Below the pieces are notes generated by a model that was not told the origin of the DNA, did no database searches, and was given only the letters and a program-made list of their open reading frames with translations. The translations under genes and the position numbers were made by a program. This document shows positions 1 through 6,576 of a stretch of DNA of 11,214 nucleotides, in pieces. The stretch comes from Bacteroidales bacterium (GTDB taxonomy: Bacteria; Bacteroidota; Bacteroidia; Bacteroidales; JALTDM01): positions 1 through 11,214 of the forward strand of contig JALTEO010000064.1 of the NCBI GenBank assembly GCA_027073875.1. The letters are read 5' to 3'. Each line of letters opens with the position of its first letter. The stretch's first letter is position 1.

Positions 1-1
1 G

Positions 2-1270
2 ATTTATAAGAGAAAACGCCGCTATCTCTACGGGCAAGTGGTGAATTATAAAAAAATATCACCGGATCGTATTTTGCCAACTTGTATTCATTTCGGTGAG
101 TGTGGTGGTTGTAAATTACAGTTTTTGACATACGAAAAACAACTGTATTACAAGGAAAAATCGGTTTTGGAAAATATTAAACGAATAGGTAAAATTACAC
201 CTGAGCATATTTTTCCGGTGATGGCATCGCCAAGAAATTTTGAGTATCGTAATAAGTTGGAATTTACTTTCTCAAACAATCGTTGGGTAACACAAAATGA
301 GGTGGATGAGGGCAAAGAGATTACACAGCGAGATGCTTTGGGGTTTCATGTGGCAGGACGGTTCGATAAAGTCTTGGATATAGAAAAATGCCGGCTGCAA
401 GATAATATTGTGAACGAAATAAGAAATGCAGTGCGGGATTTTGCCATTACCCATCAATTTTCGTTTTATGACTTGCGAGAACAAAAAGGGTTTTTGCGAA
501 ACCTGATTTTCAGGACAACAACTACCGGTGAACTGATGGTGGCTTTCTCATTTGCCGAAAATGATGAACCTAATATTCAGAAAATTCTTAATTTTACAGT
601 TGAGAAATTCCCGCAAATCACAACACTGGTTTATTTTATCAACCCGAAAAAAAATGATACGCTTTACGATATTGATTTTACCGTGGTAAGAGGACAAGGA
701 TTTATTACCGAAAATTTAGATGGTATTTCATACAAGATTGGTCCTAAATCATTTTTCCAAACCAATAGCTATCAGGTGCTTAATTTATACCGAAGAATAA
801 AGGAATTAGCTGAATTTAAAGGTGTTGAAACGGTTTACGATTTATATACGGGAACAGGAAGTATTGCTTTGTATATTGCCGGTGAGGTTAAAAAAATTGT
901 GGGCGTGGAATCGGTTCCTGAAGCCATTGTCGATGCTAAGGAGAATGTGGCATTGAATAAAATTACCAATACAGAATTTCTAACGGGTGATATGCGTGAT
1001 ATTTTTACACCGGAATTTATTGACATTCACGGAAAACCCGATGTGATAATAACAGACCCACCGCGAGCAGGTATGCATCCTAAAGTAGTTCAGAATTTGT
1101 TGTTTGCCGCTCCGGAGAAAATTATTTATGTGAGTTGTAATTCCGCTACACAGGCACGCGACTTGGAATTGTTGGCTGATGCGTATCGTTTGGTTGCTGT
1201 TCAGCCCGTTGATATGTTTCCACAGACAGCCCATATCGAGAATATTGCGGTGCTCGTGAAACGGGATTGA
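2..1270 (+). CDS. rlmD: 23S rRNA (uracil-5-)-methyltransferase, RlmD/RumA type (5' end cut by window)
   Basis: This SAM-dependent enzyme makes 5-methyluridine in 23S rRNA; the family member in E. coli acts on U1939. The frame is open to the first base of the window. The residues before the GTG at 38 (RKRRYLYGQVV) look like the end of a TRAM RNA-binding domain, so the true start lies upstream. Counting from that GTG, Cys16, Cys22, Cys25 and Cys118 fit the four ligands of the family's 4Fe-4S cluster. Later come the SAM-binding YDLYTGTGSIAL motif, the DPPRAG motif, and the catalytic Cys367 in YVSCNSATQARDL. The C-terminal FPQTAHIEN matches the family ending with its general-base Glu. At least 410 residues are present, close to full length. 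It ends 2 bp from the convergent mqnA. The family is certain; the exact target uridine is inferred. Confidence 0.95.
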   Translation: MYKRKRRYLYGQVVNYKKISPDRILPTCIHFGECGGCKLQFLTYEKQLYYKEKSVLENIKRIGKITPEHIFPVMASPRNFEYRNKLEFTFSNNRWVTQNEVDEGKEITQRDALGFHVAGRFDKVLDIEKCRLQDNIVNEIRNAVRDFAITHQFSFYDLREQKGFLRNLIFRTTTTGELMVAFSFAENDEPNIQKILNFTVEKFPQITTLVYFINPKKNDTLYDIDFTVVRGQGFITENLDGISYKIGPKSFFQTNSYQVLNLYRRIKELAEFKGVETVYDLYTGTGSIALYIAGEVKKIVGVESVPEAIVDAKENVALNKITNTEFLTGDMRDIFTPEFIDIHGKPDVIITDPPRAGMHPKVVQNLLFAAPEKIIYVSCNSATQARDLELLADAYRLVAVQPVDMFPQTAHIENIAVLVKRD

Positions 1271-1272
1271 TT

Positions 1273-2049
1273 TTAATCCGAAAGATTTTTCACAAACGAT
1301 AAAAACTTATCTTTGGATTTCTGCATATCAGGCGTATAGTCGTAAACCATTCTTTTTGTCAGATAATTAAGTGCAATATCATAATTAATAGCCAGGTTAT
1401 AGTTATTGAGGAATGTATCTAATGCCTGTGGAATTTGTTGGATGCCTGTGCTTAAAAAGAAATTAAAATCGTTGATAAATTGTTCGGGCAGATTTGGTTT
1501 GGCAACCCATAGGGCAAAGACAAACGGGAGTTTTTGAAACTGATACCATGCTTCAGCTAAATCAAAGACATAAGGGAACTGATTTTTTAACGAAAAAGTT
1601 CTGTCGCCGATAACTACGCCGGCGGTGGTGCCTGATATTTTATTTTCAAATCCTTTTTCTGCTTTTTTCCATTGCGGATTGATTTTCCAAAAATAATGTG
1701 CTAATATCTTGGTCATCAATACCGAGCTGTTAGATTGATAGTCGAGTAGTATTGTTTCAATCTTTTCAATAGGCGTGTGGCTGAGCAATAATACGGAATC
1801 AACTTTTTGTTTGGCACCAAGGCAATAATTGCTGATGATTTGATAATTGCCAAGTTGAGGCAGTGCCCCTACGGGAATAATCCCAAGGTCAATTTTGTTA
1901 TCTTTAAAAAGTTCTGTGCATTTTGACGGATAGGCATGGATGGTTTCTATTTTCCATTGCGACTGTTTCTGAATTAAGTCAATACCATGCACAAATGGGA
2001 GCGTGTTGAGGTATGATACCAGTCCTATTTTAATTGTCTGTTGTTCCAT
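1273..2049 (-). CDS. mqnA: Chorismate dehydratase MqnA (futalosine menaquinone pathway)
   Basis: MqnA dehydrates chorismate to 3-[(1-carboxyvinyl)oxy]benzoate, the first committed step of the futalosine route to menaquinone, in the cytoplasm. The fold is that of a periplasmic binding protein. Visible family signatures are IGLVSYLNTLPFV near residues 8-20, DLGIIPVGALPQL (54-66), LDYQSNSS (102-109), VIGDR (146-150) and DLAEAWYQF...LPFVFALW (163-181). The 258-residue length is normal. I chose the ATG at 2049 over a TTG 12 bases upstream (2061) because the family usually begins a few residues before the IGLVSYLNT strand. The start lies 20 bp inside the end of the upstream EI24-type gene, which suggests translational coupling in a cdaA-EI24-mqnA operon. 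No other mqn genes are in the window. Confidence 0.93.
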   Translation of the reverse strand: MEQQTIKIGLVSYLNTLPFVHGIDLIQKQSQWKIETIHAYPSKCTELFKDNKIDLGIIPVGALPQLGNYQIISNYCLGAKQKVDSVLLLSHTPIEKIETILLDYQSNSSVLMTKILAHYFWKINPQWKKAEKGFENKISGTTAGVVIGDRTFSLKNQFPYVFDLAEAWYQFQKLPFVFALWVAKPNLPEQFINDFNFFLSTGIQQIPQALDTFLNNYNLAINYDIALNYLTKRMVYDYTPDMQKSKDKFLSFVKNLSD

Positions 2050-2833
2050 TCTGTTGGTCAATTTCTAAAACAGCTAAAGTGGCGGCTACGGTAGTAATTA
2101 TAGCTACAATACCTGCGATTAATGAACCTAAAACGGGAATTATCATAAAAAGTGAAAAAATCCCGCCGTTAGATAGTGCTAACCCACCGTTTTTGCGAAC
2201 ATAACGAACACTTTCTTTAACTGATAATTTATGGCGTTCACTATTATAGTCAATAAAAGAAAATCCGTAAAAATACGATGAGATGCCAAATAAAATAAAT
2301 GGTGAAAGGATGCCGATAATTTGCCCGATAACGGGAATTAGAGTGGATATGAGCAGTAATATGTTCAGGAAAAGTTCATAAAAAAGATTCCGGAAAATTA
2401 TCAGGATACCTCTCAAAATGTCGTGAAATAGTTTTTGTAAAGAAAACGGATATGTTTTTCCTAAAACAATTTTCTCGGTTTTTTCGGAGATAATAGCCAA
2501 CAGTGGCGATAGAATTGCCAAAATCAAATAGCCGTTTATATAGGTAAAAATGATAAAAAAAGCAACATTAATAATTACCTGTAAAAATCCGGATAGAAAC
2601 ATTTTGAGGTATTCCGAAAAAAAGAATGAATTATCATTTAAGCTAAGGGCATTTAGCAGATAATCTTTTGTCTCGTTAATCATGTATGAAGTAAATTCCA
2701 AACCAAGCCAAAAGATAATAATGGTAAGTGCTACGGGCACAAGTAGTGTCCATCCCATTTTGTGTTTGAAAATAAAGTTGAATGCTTTACCAAACGATTT
2801 GAATCCCAGTGAAAAATTATTGAAGACCTTCAT
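2030..2833 (-). CDS. EI24/CysZ-like integral membrane protein
   Basis: This 267-residue inner-membrane protein belongs to the EI24 domain family (CysZ/etoposide-induced 2.4 type). Hydrophobic segments lie near residues 27-48, 78-116, 140-190 and 225-256. The middle holds the family-like SPLLAIISEKTEKIVLG (109-125). After it comes YGFSFIDYNSERHKLSVKES (189-208), followed by a Pro-containing terminal hydrophobic hairpin (IIPVLGSLIAG). E. coli CysZ mediates sulfate uptake, but Bacteroidota members are mostly uncharacterised, so I do not assign sulfate transport. The ATG is 10 bp downstream of the cdaA stop, and the 3' end overlaps the mqnA start by 20 bp, so it is the middle gene of a tight three-gene operon. 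Family call is good; function is unknown. Confidence 0.85.
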   Translation of the reverse strand: MKVFNNFSLGFKSFGKAFNFIFKHKMGWTLLVPVALTIIIFWLGLEFTSYMINETKDYLLNALSLNDNSFFFSEYLKMFLSGFLQVIINVAFFIIFTYINGYLILAILSPLLAIISEKTEKIVLGKTYPFSLQKLFHDILRGILIIFRNLFYELFLNILLLISTLIPVIGQIIGILSPFILFGISSYFYGFSFIDYNSERHKLSVKESVRYVRKNGGLALSNGGIFSLFMIIPVLGSLIAGIVAIITTVAATLAVLEIDQQNGTTDN

Positions 2834-2843
2834 GCCTATGAAG

Positions 2844-3632
2844 TTACAAGTTCATTTTATTCAGTATTTCTTCCAATTCTTTTGGCGATACTTTTTTTAT
2901 GACTTCGTGGTTGGCAATAGAAATTTCACCTGTTTCTTCCGAAACAACAATAACAGGAATGTCGGTTTCCATATTCATCGAAAGGGCAGAACGATGACGA
3001 GTGCCGTATTTTTCATCTAAAAGTATTTCGTTGTTAATAGGCAAAATAACTTTGGCGGCTAATATTTTATTCCGGTGAATGATAACAGCACCATCGTGGA
3101 GTGGATTGTTTTTGAAAAAAATGGATATTAGTGTTTGGTGATTTACATCGGCGTTGAGTATGACGCCTGTTTCAATAAGATTATTGAGTTTTAAAAAATC
3201 GGAAACTACAATAATGGCACCGGTTTTTGTCTTTGCAAGTTCGGTAACGGCTTTAATGATTTCATTAATGGTTAAGTGATTTTGTTCTGACTGTATGGTT
3301 GATTTTGCTTTAATAATATCTTCGATAAAATGAATATTGATATTGGCAAAATATTTTCTGCCAATCATTAGCAGAAATCGTCGTAACTCTTGTTGAAATA
3401 CGACAATTAGGGCAATGATACCAACGCCCATAAATTGCCCGAGAATTAAGCTGAGCATTTCCATATTTAATGCTTTGACAATGAGCCAAACAAGGTAGAT
3501 GAAAAAGAACCCGATAAAGATATAAATGGTGATGGAGTCTTTTAATAGTTTGAAAACCTGATAAAGCAAAAATGCTACCAGTAAAATATCCAAGATATCA
3601 ATAAACCGTATGGAAATGAAAAATGCAAGCAT
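2844..3632 (-). CDS. cdaA: Diadenylate cyclase CdaA (c-di-AMP synthase)
   Basis: The enzyme condenses two ATP into cyclic di-AMP, a second messenger for osmotic and cell-wall homeostasis. Three transmembrane helices (about residues 11-29, 33-53 and 61-79) precede the FQQELRR linker (79-85) and a cytoplasmic DisA_N cyclase domain. Both catalytic signatures are intact: DGA at 180-182 (LHDGAVIIH) and RHR at 212-214 (GTRHRSALSMN). The 262-residue length is normal for the CdaA class. The start is the first ATG of the frame, directly before the first helix, and a TAnnTTTG promoter lies 17 bp upstream of it. It heads an operon with the EI24-like gene and mqnA. The folP neighbour I would expect for Bacteroidota cdaA is not present here (recalled, not checked). 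No CdaR-like regulator follows. Confidence 0.95.
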   Translation of the reverse strand: MLAFFISIRFIDILDILLVAFLLYQVFKLLKDSITIYIFIGFFFIYLVWLIVKALNMEMLSLILGQFMGVGIIALIVVFQQELRRFLLMIGRKYFANINIHFIEDIIKAKSTIQSEQNHLTINEIIKAVTELAKTKTGAIIVVSDFLKLNNLIETGVILNADVNHQTLISIFFKNNPLHDGAVIIHRNKILAAKVILPINNEILLDEKYGTRHRSALSMNMETDIPVIVVSEETGEISIANHEVIKKVSPKELEEILNKMNL

Positions 3633-3648
3633 TTTCTTAATTATGGCA

Positions 3649-3681
3649 CAAATGTAAAGGAAATTTTAGATTTTGAATCAA
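3649..3681 (-). promoter_or_regulatory. Bacteroidota-type promoter of the cdaA operon
   Basis: On the minus strand TACATTTG (3656 down to 3649) is a perfect match to the TAnnTTTG -7 element of Bacteroidota housekeeping promoters. A TTG (3681-3679) lies 22 bp upstream of it, slightly longer than the usual spacing to the -33 box. The predicted RNA start would be about 10 bases before the cdaA ATG, a short leader typical of these bacteria. Position and match are seen; activity is inferred. Confidence 0.65.
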
Positions 3682-3912
3682 TGCTGTTCTAAATAATTTT
3701 CAAGTTATAAAAGTACAACATTTTTATTGAGTTTCTTGAGCAGATTTGTTAAAAATCAAAAAAGAACTCCCTGCTTTATATTTTGGGGCGGACTTTCTTC
3801 TTGCTTGAATGAATTATCAAACCAAAATTGAAAATCAATTTAATCGGATAAAGGCTATCAGACTAGAAAGGTGCCAATTGTATTTTGCTAAAGCAATAAA
3901 AAATATTTTTCG

Positions 3913-3920
3913 TAACTTTG
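3913..3920 (+). promoter_or_regulatory. Bacteroidota-type -7 promoter element of the orphan gene pair
   Basis: TAACTTTG matches TAnnTTTG exactly and sits 18 bp before the ATG at 3939. No clear -33 TTTG is seen at the standard 19-21 bp spacing; the nearest TTTG ends at 3887, 25 bp upstream. The good position before an ATG supports expression of the small genes that follow. Confidence 0.55.
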
Positions 3921-3938
3921 CAAAATCATATTGGAAAA

Positions 3939-4127
3939 ATGAGATATAATATTGATTACCATATTACCTATAGTGATGTCGATTATTGTGGAATAAATTA
4001 CCGGATGTTGTTGTTGTATGATTACTACACGATGCAATCATGTGGGATTGGGGATATAAATAATATTGGAATAATACCGGCTAATTTTAGAAGTTCATCT
4101 TATGTTGAAGGAAACTGGATATGGTAG
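3939..4127 (+). CDS. Small protein resembling the N-terminal part of a hotdog-fold thioesterase (possible remnant)
   Basis: This 62-residue protein is not firmly identified. I chose the ATG at 3939 over a TTG at 3918, because the TTG lies inside the promoter element TAACTTTG. The pattern YHITYSDVDYCGI (residues 7-19), then a hydrophobic helix-like LLLYDYYTMQSCGIG, then EGNWIW at the end, resembles the start of hotdog-fold acyl-thioesterases. In those families a strand leads to a D-x-D-x-x-G turn, the central helix and a Trp-containing strand. Such enzymes are 130-250 residues long, so this would be only the first third and could not form a complete active site alone. The stop TAG is nested in the start of the next gene (ATGGTAG), which could mean translational coupling or a decayed gene. 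It could also simply be an unrelated orphan. Confidence 0.4.
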   Translation: MRYNIDYHITYSDVDYCGINYRMLLLYDYYTMQSCGIGDINNIGIIPANFRSSSYVEGNWIW

Positions 4128-4639
4128 TCAGAAAAATATTTTTATTAGGTTTGATTATGATTTTTTTGTCTTTTAAGCCTACGCCAAGACAAAAACTGTT
4201 AATATATGCAACCACTTCTAACGATTTGCTTGAATTGTATTATAAATACACAGATAGCATTCCAAACATTTGCATTAAATTACATATTGATACAATAAAC
4301 TATAATGAAATAATTAAATGTAAAAATGCAGATTTTTTTATTTATCGTAGCAATTTTTATTACAAGCATCAGCTTTTTGCTTTAAACGATTACTATAAAT
4401 TAAAAAAATATAAGTTAATGATTGGCATTAGAAACTCTATGATTGATAAACATGTTTGTGAATATTCCCATTGTATTGGAGACAAAAGGAGTCGTTTTAT
4501 AATAACGCAAACTAAACGCATTGTAGTAAGGAGAAATAAACCATATAAGTTTTGGCTTGAACCTTTTGCTTATTCTGATATTCCTACTTACAAGCAATTT
4601 GACCTAAATAGAATAAATGTGTGGATAACACCTTATTAG
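4121..4639 (+). CDS. Hypothetical exported protein, no recognised family
   Basis: I do not recognise this 172-residue protein. A basic start followed by a hydrophobic run (residues 4-18, KIFLLGLIMIFLSF) and then KPTPRQK looks like a Sec signal peptide or a single N-terminal anchor, without a lipobox cysteine. The mature part is rich in Tyr, Lys, Ile and Asn, with four cysteines (51, 67, 113, 118), the last two spaced C-x4-C. It has no internal repeat. The basic stretch from about 122 to 143 is followed by a Trp/Phe/Tyr-rich tail ending NVWITPY. The ATG overlaps the stop of the upstream small gene by 7 bp, so the two are probably co-transcribed from the promoter at 3913. The base composition is more AT-rich than the flanking core genes, suggesting acquired or fast-evolving DNA. 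The open frame and signal peptide support a real gene. Confidence 0.6.
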   Translation: MVVRKIFLLGLIMIFLSFKPTPRQKLLIYATTSNDLLELYYKYTDSIPNICIKLHIDTINYNEIIKCKNADFFIYRSNFYYKHQLFALNDYYKLKKYKLMIGIRNSMIDKHVCEYSHCIGDKRSRFIITQTKRIVVRRNKPYKFWLEPFAYSDIPTYKQFDLNRINVWITPY

Positions 4640-4710
4640 TAAATATACCCACTACTTTTTCTATTCCGTACAGCTTGTCCCTGATTGCATCGTGTAGCTT
4701 TTATTTTTTT

Positions 4711-4782
4711 CGTCATTTCGACCGGAGGAAGAAACCTCATCAAAAGAAGCAGATTGCCACAGACTTCGTCTTCGCAATGACG
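4711..4782. repeat. Palindromic REP/MITE-like element with two unlike arms; possible terminator on plus strand
   Basis: The 72-bp unit begins CGTCATTTCGA and ends TTCGCAATGACG, giving an 11-bp terminal inverted repeat with one mismatch (T4718 against C4775). CGTCATT...AATGACG ends are familiar from intergenic repeats scattered in Bacteroidota and other genomes. The left arm (CGACCGGAGGAAGAAACCTC) resembles one common version. The right arm read in reverse (CGTCATTGCGAAGACGAAGT, then CTGTGGCAATCTGC) resembles another. An internal 4-bp hairpin AGAC-TTC-GTCT lies at 4761-4771. A run of five T follows at 4784-4788, so a folded transcript could end the upstream genes 4121-4639. No transposase is inside; movement would need a helper elsewhere. 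Confidence 0.75.
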
Positions 4783-4848
4783 GTTTTTGAAATTTCGTGT
4801 AGTTTATTGCATTACTAAAATCTGAAATTGTTAATTTCCAAAAGCTTA

Positions 4849-4887
4849 GAATGAATCCCTTTGGGAGGAAGATTTTGGCAGTCATTC
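4849..4887. repeat. Small imperfect inverted repeat with internal hairpin
   Basis: GAATGA (4849-4854) and TCATTC (4882-4887) form complementary ends. Inside lies a TCCC-TTT-GGGA mini-hairpin (4856-4866). The unit is short and the flanks do not pair well, so it may be a degenerate intergenic repeat, a weak transcript-end structure, or chance. Confidence 0.3.
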
Positions 4888-4903
4888 ATTATTCAAAATG
4901 CTA

Positions 4904-4917
4904 ATATCGAATATCGA
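4904..4917. repeat. Two-copy 7-bp tandem repeat (ATATCGA)
   Basis: ATATCGA occurs twice head to tail. On its own this is weak. It shares the 7-bp period with the stronger array 57 bp further on, which suggests that short heptamer expansions are tolerated in this gap. Confidence 0.4.
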
Positions 4918-4973
4918 TTCTATGCATTTTAGGTACTCTATGTACTTACAATTAACAAACTGGTTCTACTGTA

Positions 4974-5008
4974 TAATTCCTAATTCGTAATTCGTAATTC
5001 GTAATTAC
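4974..5008. repeat. Heptanucleotide tandem repeat, five units (TAATTCG consensus)
   Basis: Five consecutive 7-bp units are visible: TAATTCC, three perfect TAATTCG copies (4981-5001), then TAATTAC. The outer units are decayed, as expected for an old slipped-strand expansion. The array lies about 50 bp beyond the mltF stop codon. Short heptamer repeats of this kind are known in intergenic DNA of several bacterial groups. No function is evident. Confidence 0.85.
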
Positions 5009-5056
5009 ACATTGTGTCTTTGTATGAATAAAGTGGGTTAGTGGGAATTCTAAATT

Positions 5057-6472
5057 TTAATTCTGAATCAAGTTTTTGTAATGCTTGTATCGTTCAATGG
5101 TTTTGTTAACATAATTTTTTGTTTCTCGTCCGCGGAGATAACCATTCTTTACAACCTTATCGAGGTAATATTTCGGGTTTGATTTTTCAAATAGAAAGTA
5201 TGCTACATTGTCTTTCCAAATTTTGGTGTCCCTGTTATATTTTTTTGTAAGTCGCATAGCATCGCGTATATGTCCCAATCCTGCATTATACGAAGCCAAA
5301 ATAAAATAAATTCGCTGAGCACTATCGGGTACATCCGGTTTTAATTGTTTGTCAAGCCACTTGAGGTATTTGACACCGGCTTGTATTTGTTGCGTAGGCG
5401 ATGACAAACTGTCCACTCCGAAACGGGTGGCGGTAGCAGGCATTAATTGCATAAGTCCGAAAGCTCCTGCCCACGATTTTGCTTGTGGGTTGAAATGAGA
5501 CTCTTGGTAGATGAGCGAAGCTAACAATCGCCAGTCCCAGTGAAGTGTCTTGGCATAATCTTTAATAATATTGTCATAAGGCGAGATTATTCCTTTGTTA
5601 TTGCTGGAAATAAAGCCCTTAAAGTTATGTTTTGTGCTTCGTTTGTTTTTAAAATATTTAGTATAAAGTAATTTGAACTTTCTTGTTTTTTTAAATTCGT
5701 TAATCCATGTGTTTATGGTGTCTAAAAGACTGTCAGCACCACAGCGAATGCCCCATGCCAAATTCTGAACAAAACTGACGGGAACGGAAATGTCAATGTT
5801 GTCGTAATAATTTTTATTGACCATAGCTACATTTTCATCGCTAACGGTGTAATCAATAATGCCATTGGAAACCATGGCAATTAGTTCTTCCGAAGTAGCA
5901 GTATCGTTGATTTTGATATTTATTTTTTTACCAATTTCTTCTGATAAATCTTGAAGGCGTTTGATGAACGAACTGCCTTTTTCCACAACAATGGTTTTAC
6001 CGCCTAATTCCAGTTGGCTGGAAATAAGAGTGTCTTTTAGTTGTCGTTTAGTTAGTCCGGGTGGTATGCGTTGCACCAAAACTTGCCGGGTGCTGTAAAT
6101 TGGTTCGGTAAACGAAATAGTGTCTTTGCGTTTGCCCGTAATGGTCAATCCCACAGCAACCAAATCGCATTTCCCTGATGCAATTTTACTAAAATTGGAA
6201 TGTAAATCATTGTCAACATTTATTTCAATAGGGATATTTAAGTAGTCTGATAAATTATTTAATAACTCCAGTTGAAAACCCATAGGTTTTCCTTTCAGAA
6301 TAAAATAATCAATAGAATTATTATGAATACAAGCTGTTAGTTTGTTTTGCTTATGTATTTCGTTAATATCCGGACAAGTACGCCCTTTTTTTGTTTGCAC
6401 AGGTGATTGGCAGGCAGTAACAAATAGAATAAAAATGGTTGTAATAATGATGTTGAAACGAAAAGCTTTCAT
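5057..6472 (-). CDS. mltF: MltF-like lytic murein transglycosylase lipoprotein (SBP_bac_3 + SLT domains)
   Basis: The protein cleaves peptidoglycan glycan strands non-hydrolytically, forming 1,6-anhydro ends, while lipid-anchored in the envelope. I chose the ATG at 6472 (471 residues) because it gives a lipoprotein signal: MKAFRF, a hydrophobic core, then FVTAC with lipidated Cys21. The frame stays open 35 codons further up to 6577, but that extension would bury the signal peptide. Residues about 45-277 form a family-3 solute-binding domain, which in MltF is regulatory and senses muropeptides. Residues about 298-430 are the SLT lysozyme-like domain. Catalytic Glu324 lies in LIYQESHFNPQA, followed by GAFGLMQLMPATATRFG (336-352) and ILASYNAGLGHI (391-402). 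It is last in a leftward set after the LPG-synthase-TM gene, with 104 bp between. No strong own promoter was found, so co-transcription is likely. Confidence 0.9.
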   Translation of the reverse strand: MKAFRFNIIITTIFILFVTACQSPVQTKKGRTCPDINEIHKQNKLTACIHNNSIDYFILKGKPMGFQLELLNNLSDYLNIPIEINVDNDLHSNFSKIASGKCDLVAVGLTITGKRKDTISFTEPIYSTRQVLVQRIPPGLTKRQLKDTLISSQLELGGKTIVVEKGSSFIKRLQDLSEEIGKKINIKINDTATSEELIAMVSNGIIDYTVSDENVAMVNKNYYDNIDISVPVSFVQNLAWGIRCGADSLLDTINTWINEFKKTRKFKLLYTKYFKNKRSTKHNFKGFISSNNKGIISPYDNIIKDYAKTLHWDWRLLASLIYQESHFNPQAKSWAGAFGLMQLMPATATRFGVDSLSSPTQQIQAGVKYLKWLDKQLKPDVPDSAQRIYFILASYNAGLGHIRDAMRLTKKYNRDTKIWKDNVAYFLFEKSNPKYYLDKVVKNGYLRGRETKNYVNKTIERYKHYKNLIQN

Positions 6473-6576
6473 ATAACTATAAACGCAAAAAAATGAAAAA
6501 GGTTTCAAAAAAAATAATTGACATTGTCCCAAAAAGTGTTTTACGGGTGAGAGAATGACTTTGAGGTATCTTCTCA

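Larger units (their letters stand above)
3633..3938. other. Intergenic region between divergent cdaA and orphan gene pair
   Basis: This 306-bp AT-rich stretch separates the leftward cdaA from the rightward small genes. I find a promoter element at each end (3649-3681 minus strand, 3913-3920 plus strand). Between roughly 3690 and 3900 I see no credible coding frame, strong hairpin, tRNA or riboswitch. A degenerate gene remnant or unstructured leader cannot be excluded. Confidence 0.6.
4640..5056. other. Repeat-rich convergent intergenic region
   Basis: This 417-bp gap lies downstream of both the rightward orphan genes and the leftward mltF. It contains, in order, a 72-bp palindromic element, a small imperfect inverted repeat, a two-copy 7-bp repeat and a five-unit 7-bp tandem repeat, each listed separately. 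Frames of 60-75 codons crossing this area on either strand run through the repeats and show no protein-like character. The position between convergent 3' ends is typical for such insertions, since it disrupts neither promoters nor genes. Confidence 0.75.

Noticed and set aside
2682..3020. 112-codon open frame antisense across the EI24-like and cdaA junction
   Set aside because: It covers the ends of two well-supported genes, and its product looks like random reverse-strand translation.
3918..3938. TTG start 21 bases upstream of the small hotdog-like gene
   Set aside because: It lies inside the TAACTTTG promoter element, so it would not be in the transcript; the ATG at 3939 is preferred.
4100..4160. 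The two orphan frames as a single frameshifted gene
   Set aside because: The second frame begins with a clear signal peptide-like segment, and nothing after it continues the thioesterase-like pattern, so two genes or a remnant plus a gene fit better.
4711..4782. CRISPR repeat or IS end
   Set aside because: There is a single copy, with no spacers, no transposase and no second terminal repeat. It fits a stand-alone palindromic repeat.
4621..4885. Open frames of 65 codons (plus) and 74 codons (minus) across the repeat region
   Set aside because: They run through the palindromic element and inverted repeat, have low-complexity products without domain features, and lack a convincing promoter and start.
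5045..5063. GAATT...AATTC inverted repeat at the mltF stop as a terminator
   Set aside because: It is a five-pair, nearly all A/T stem overlapping the stop codon, too weak and too easily expected by chance in AT-rich DNA.
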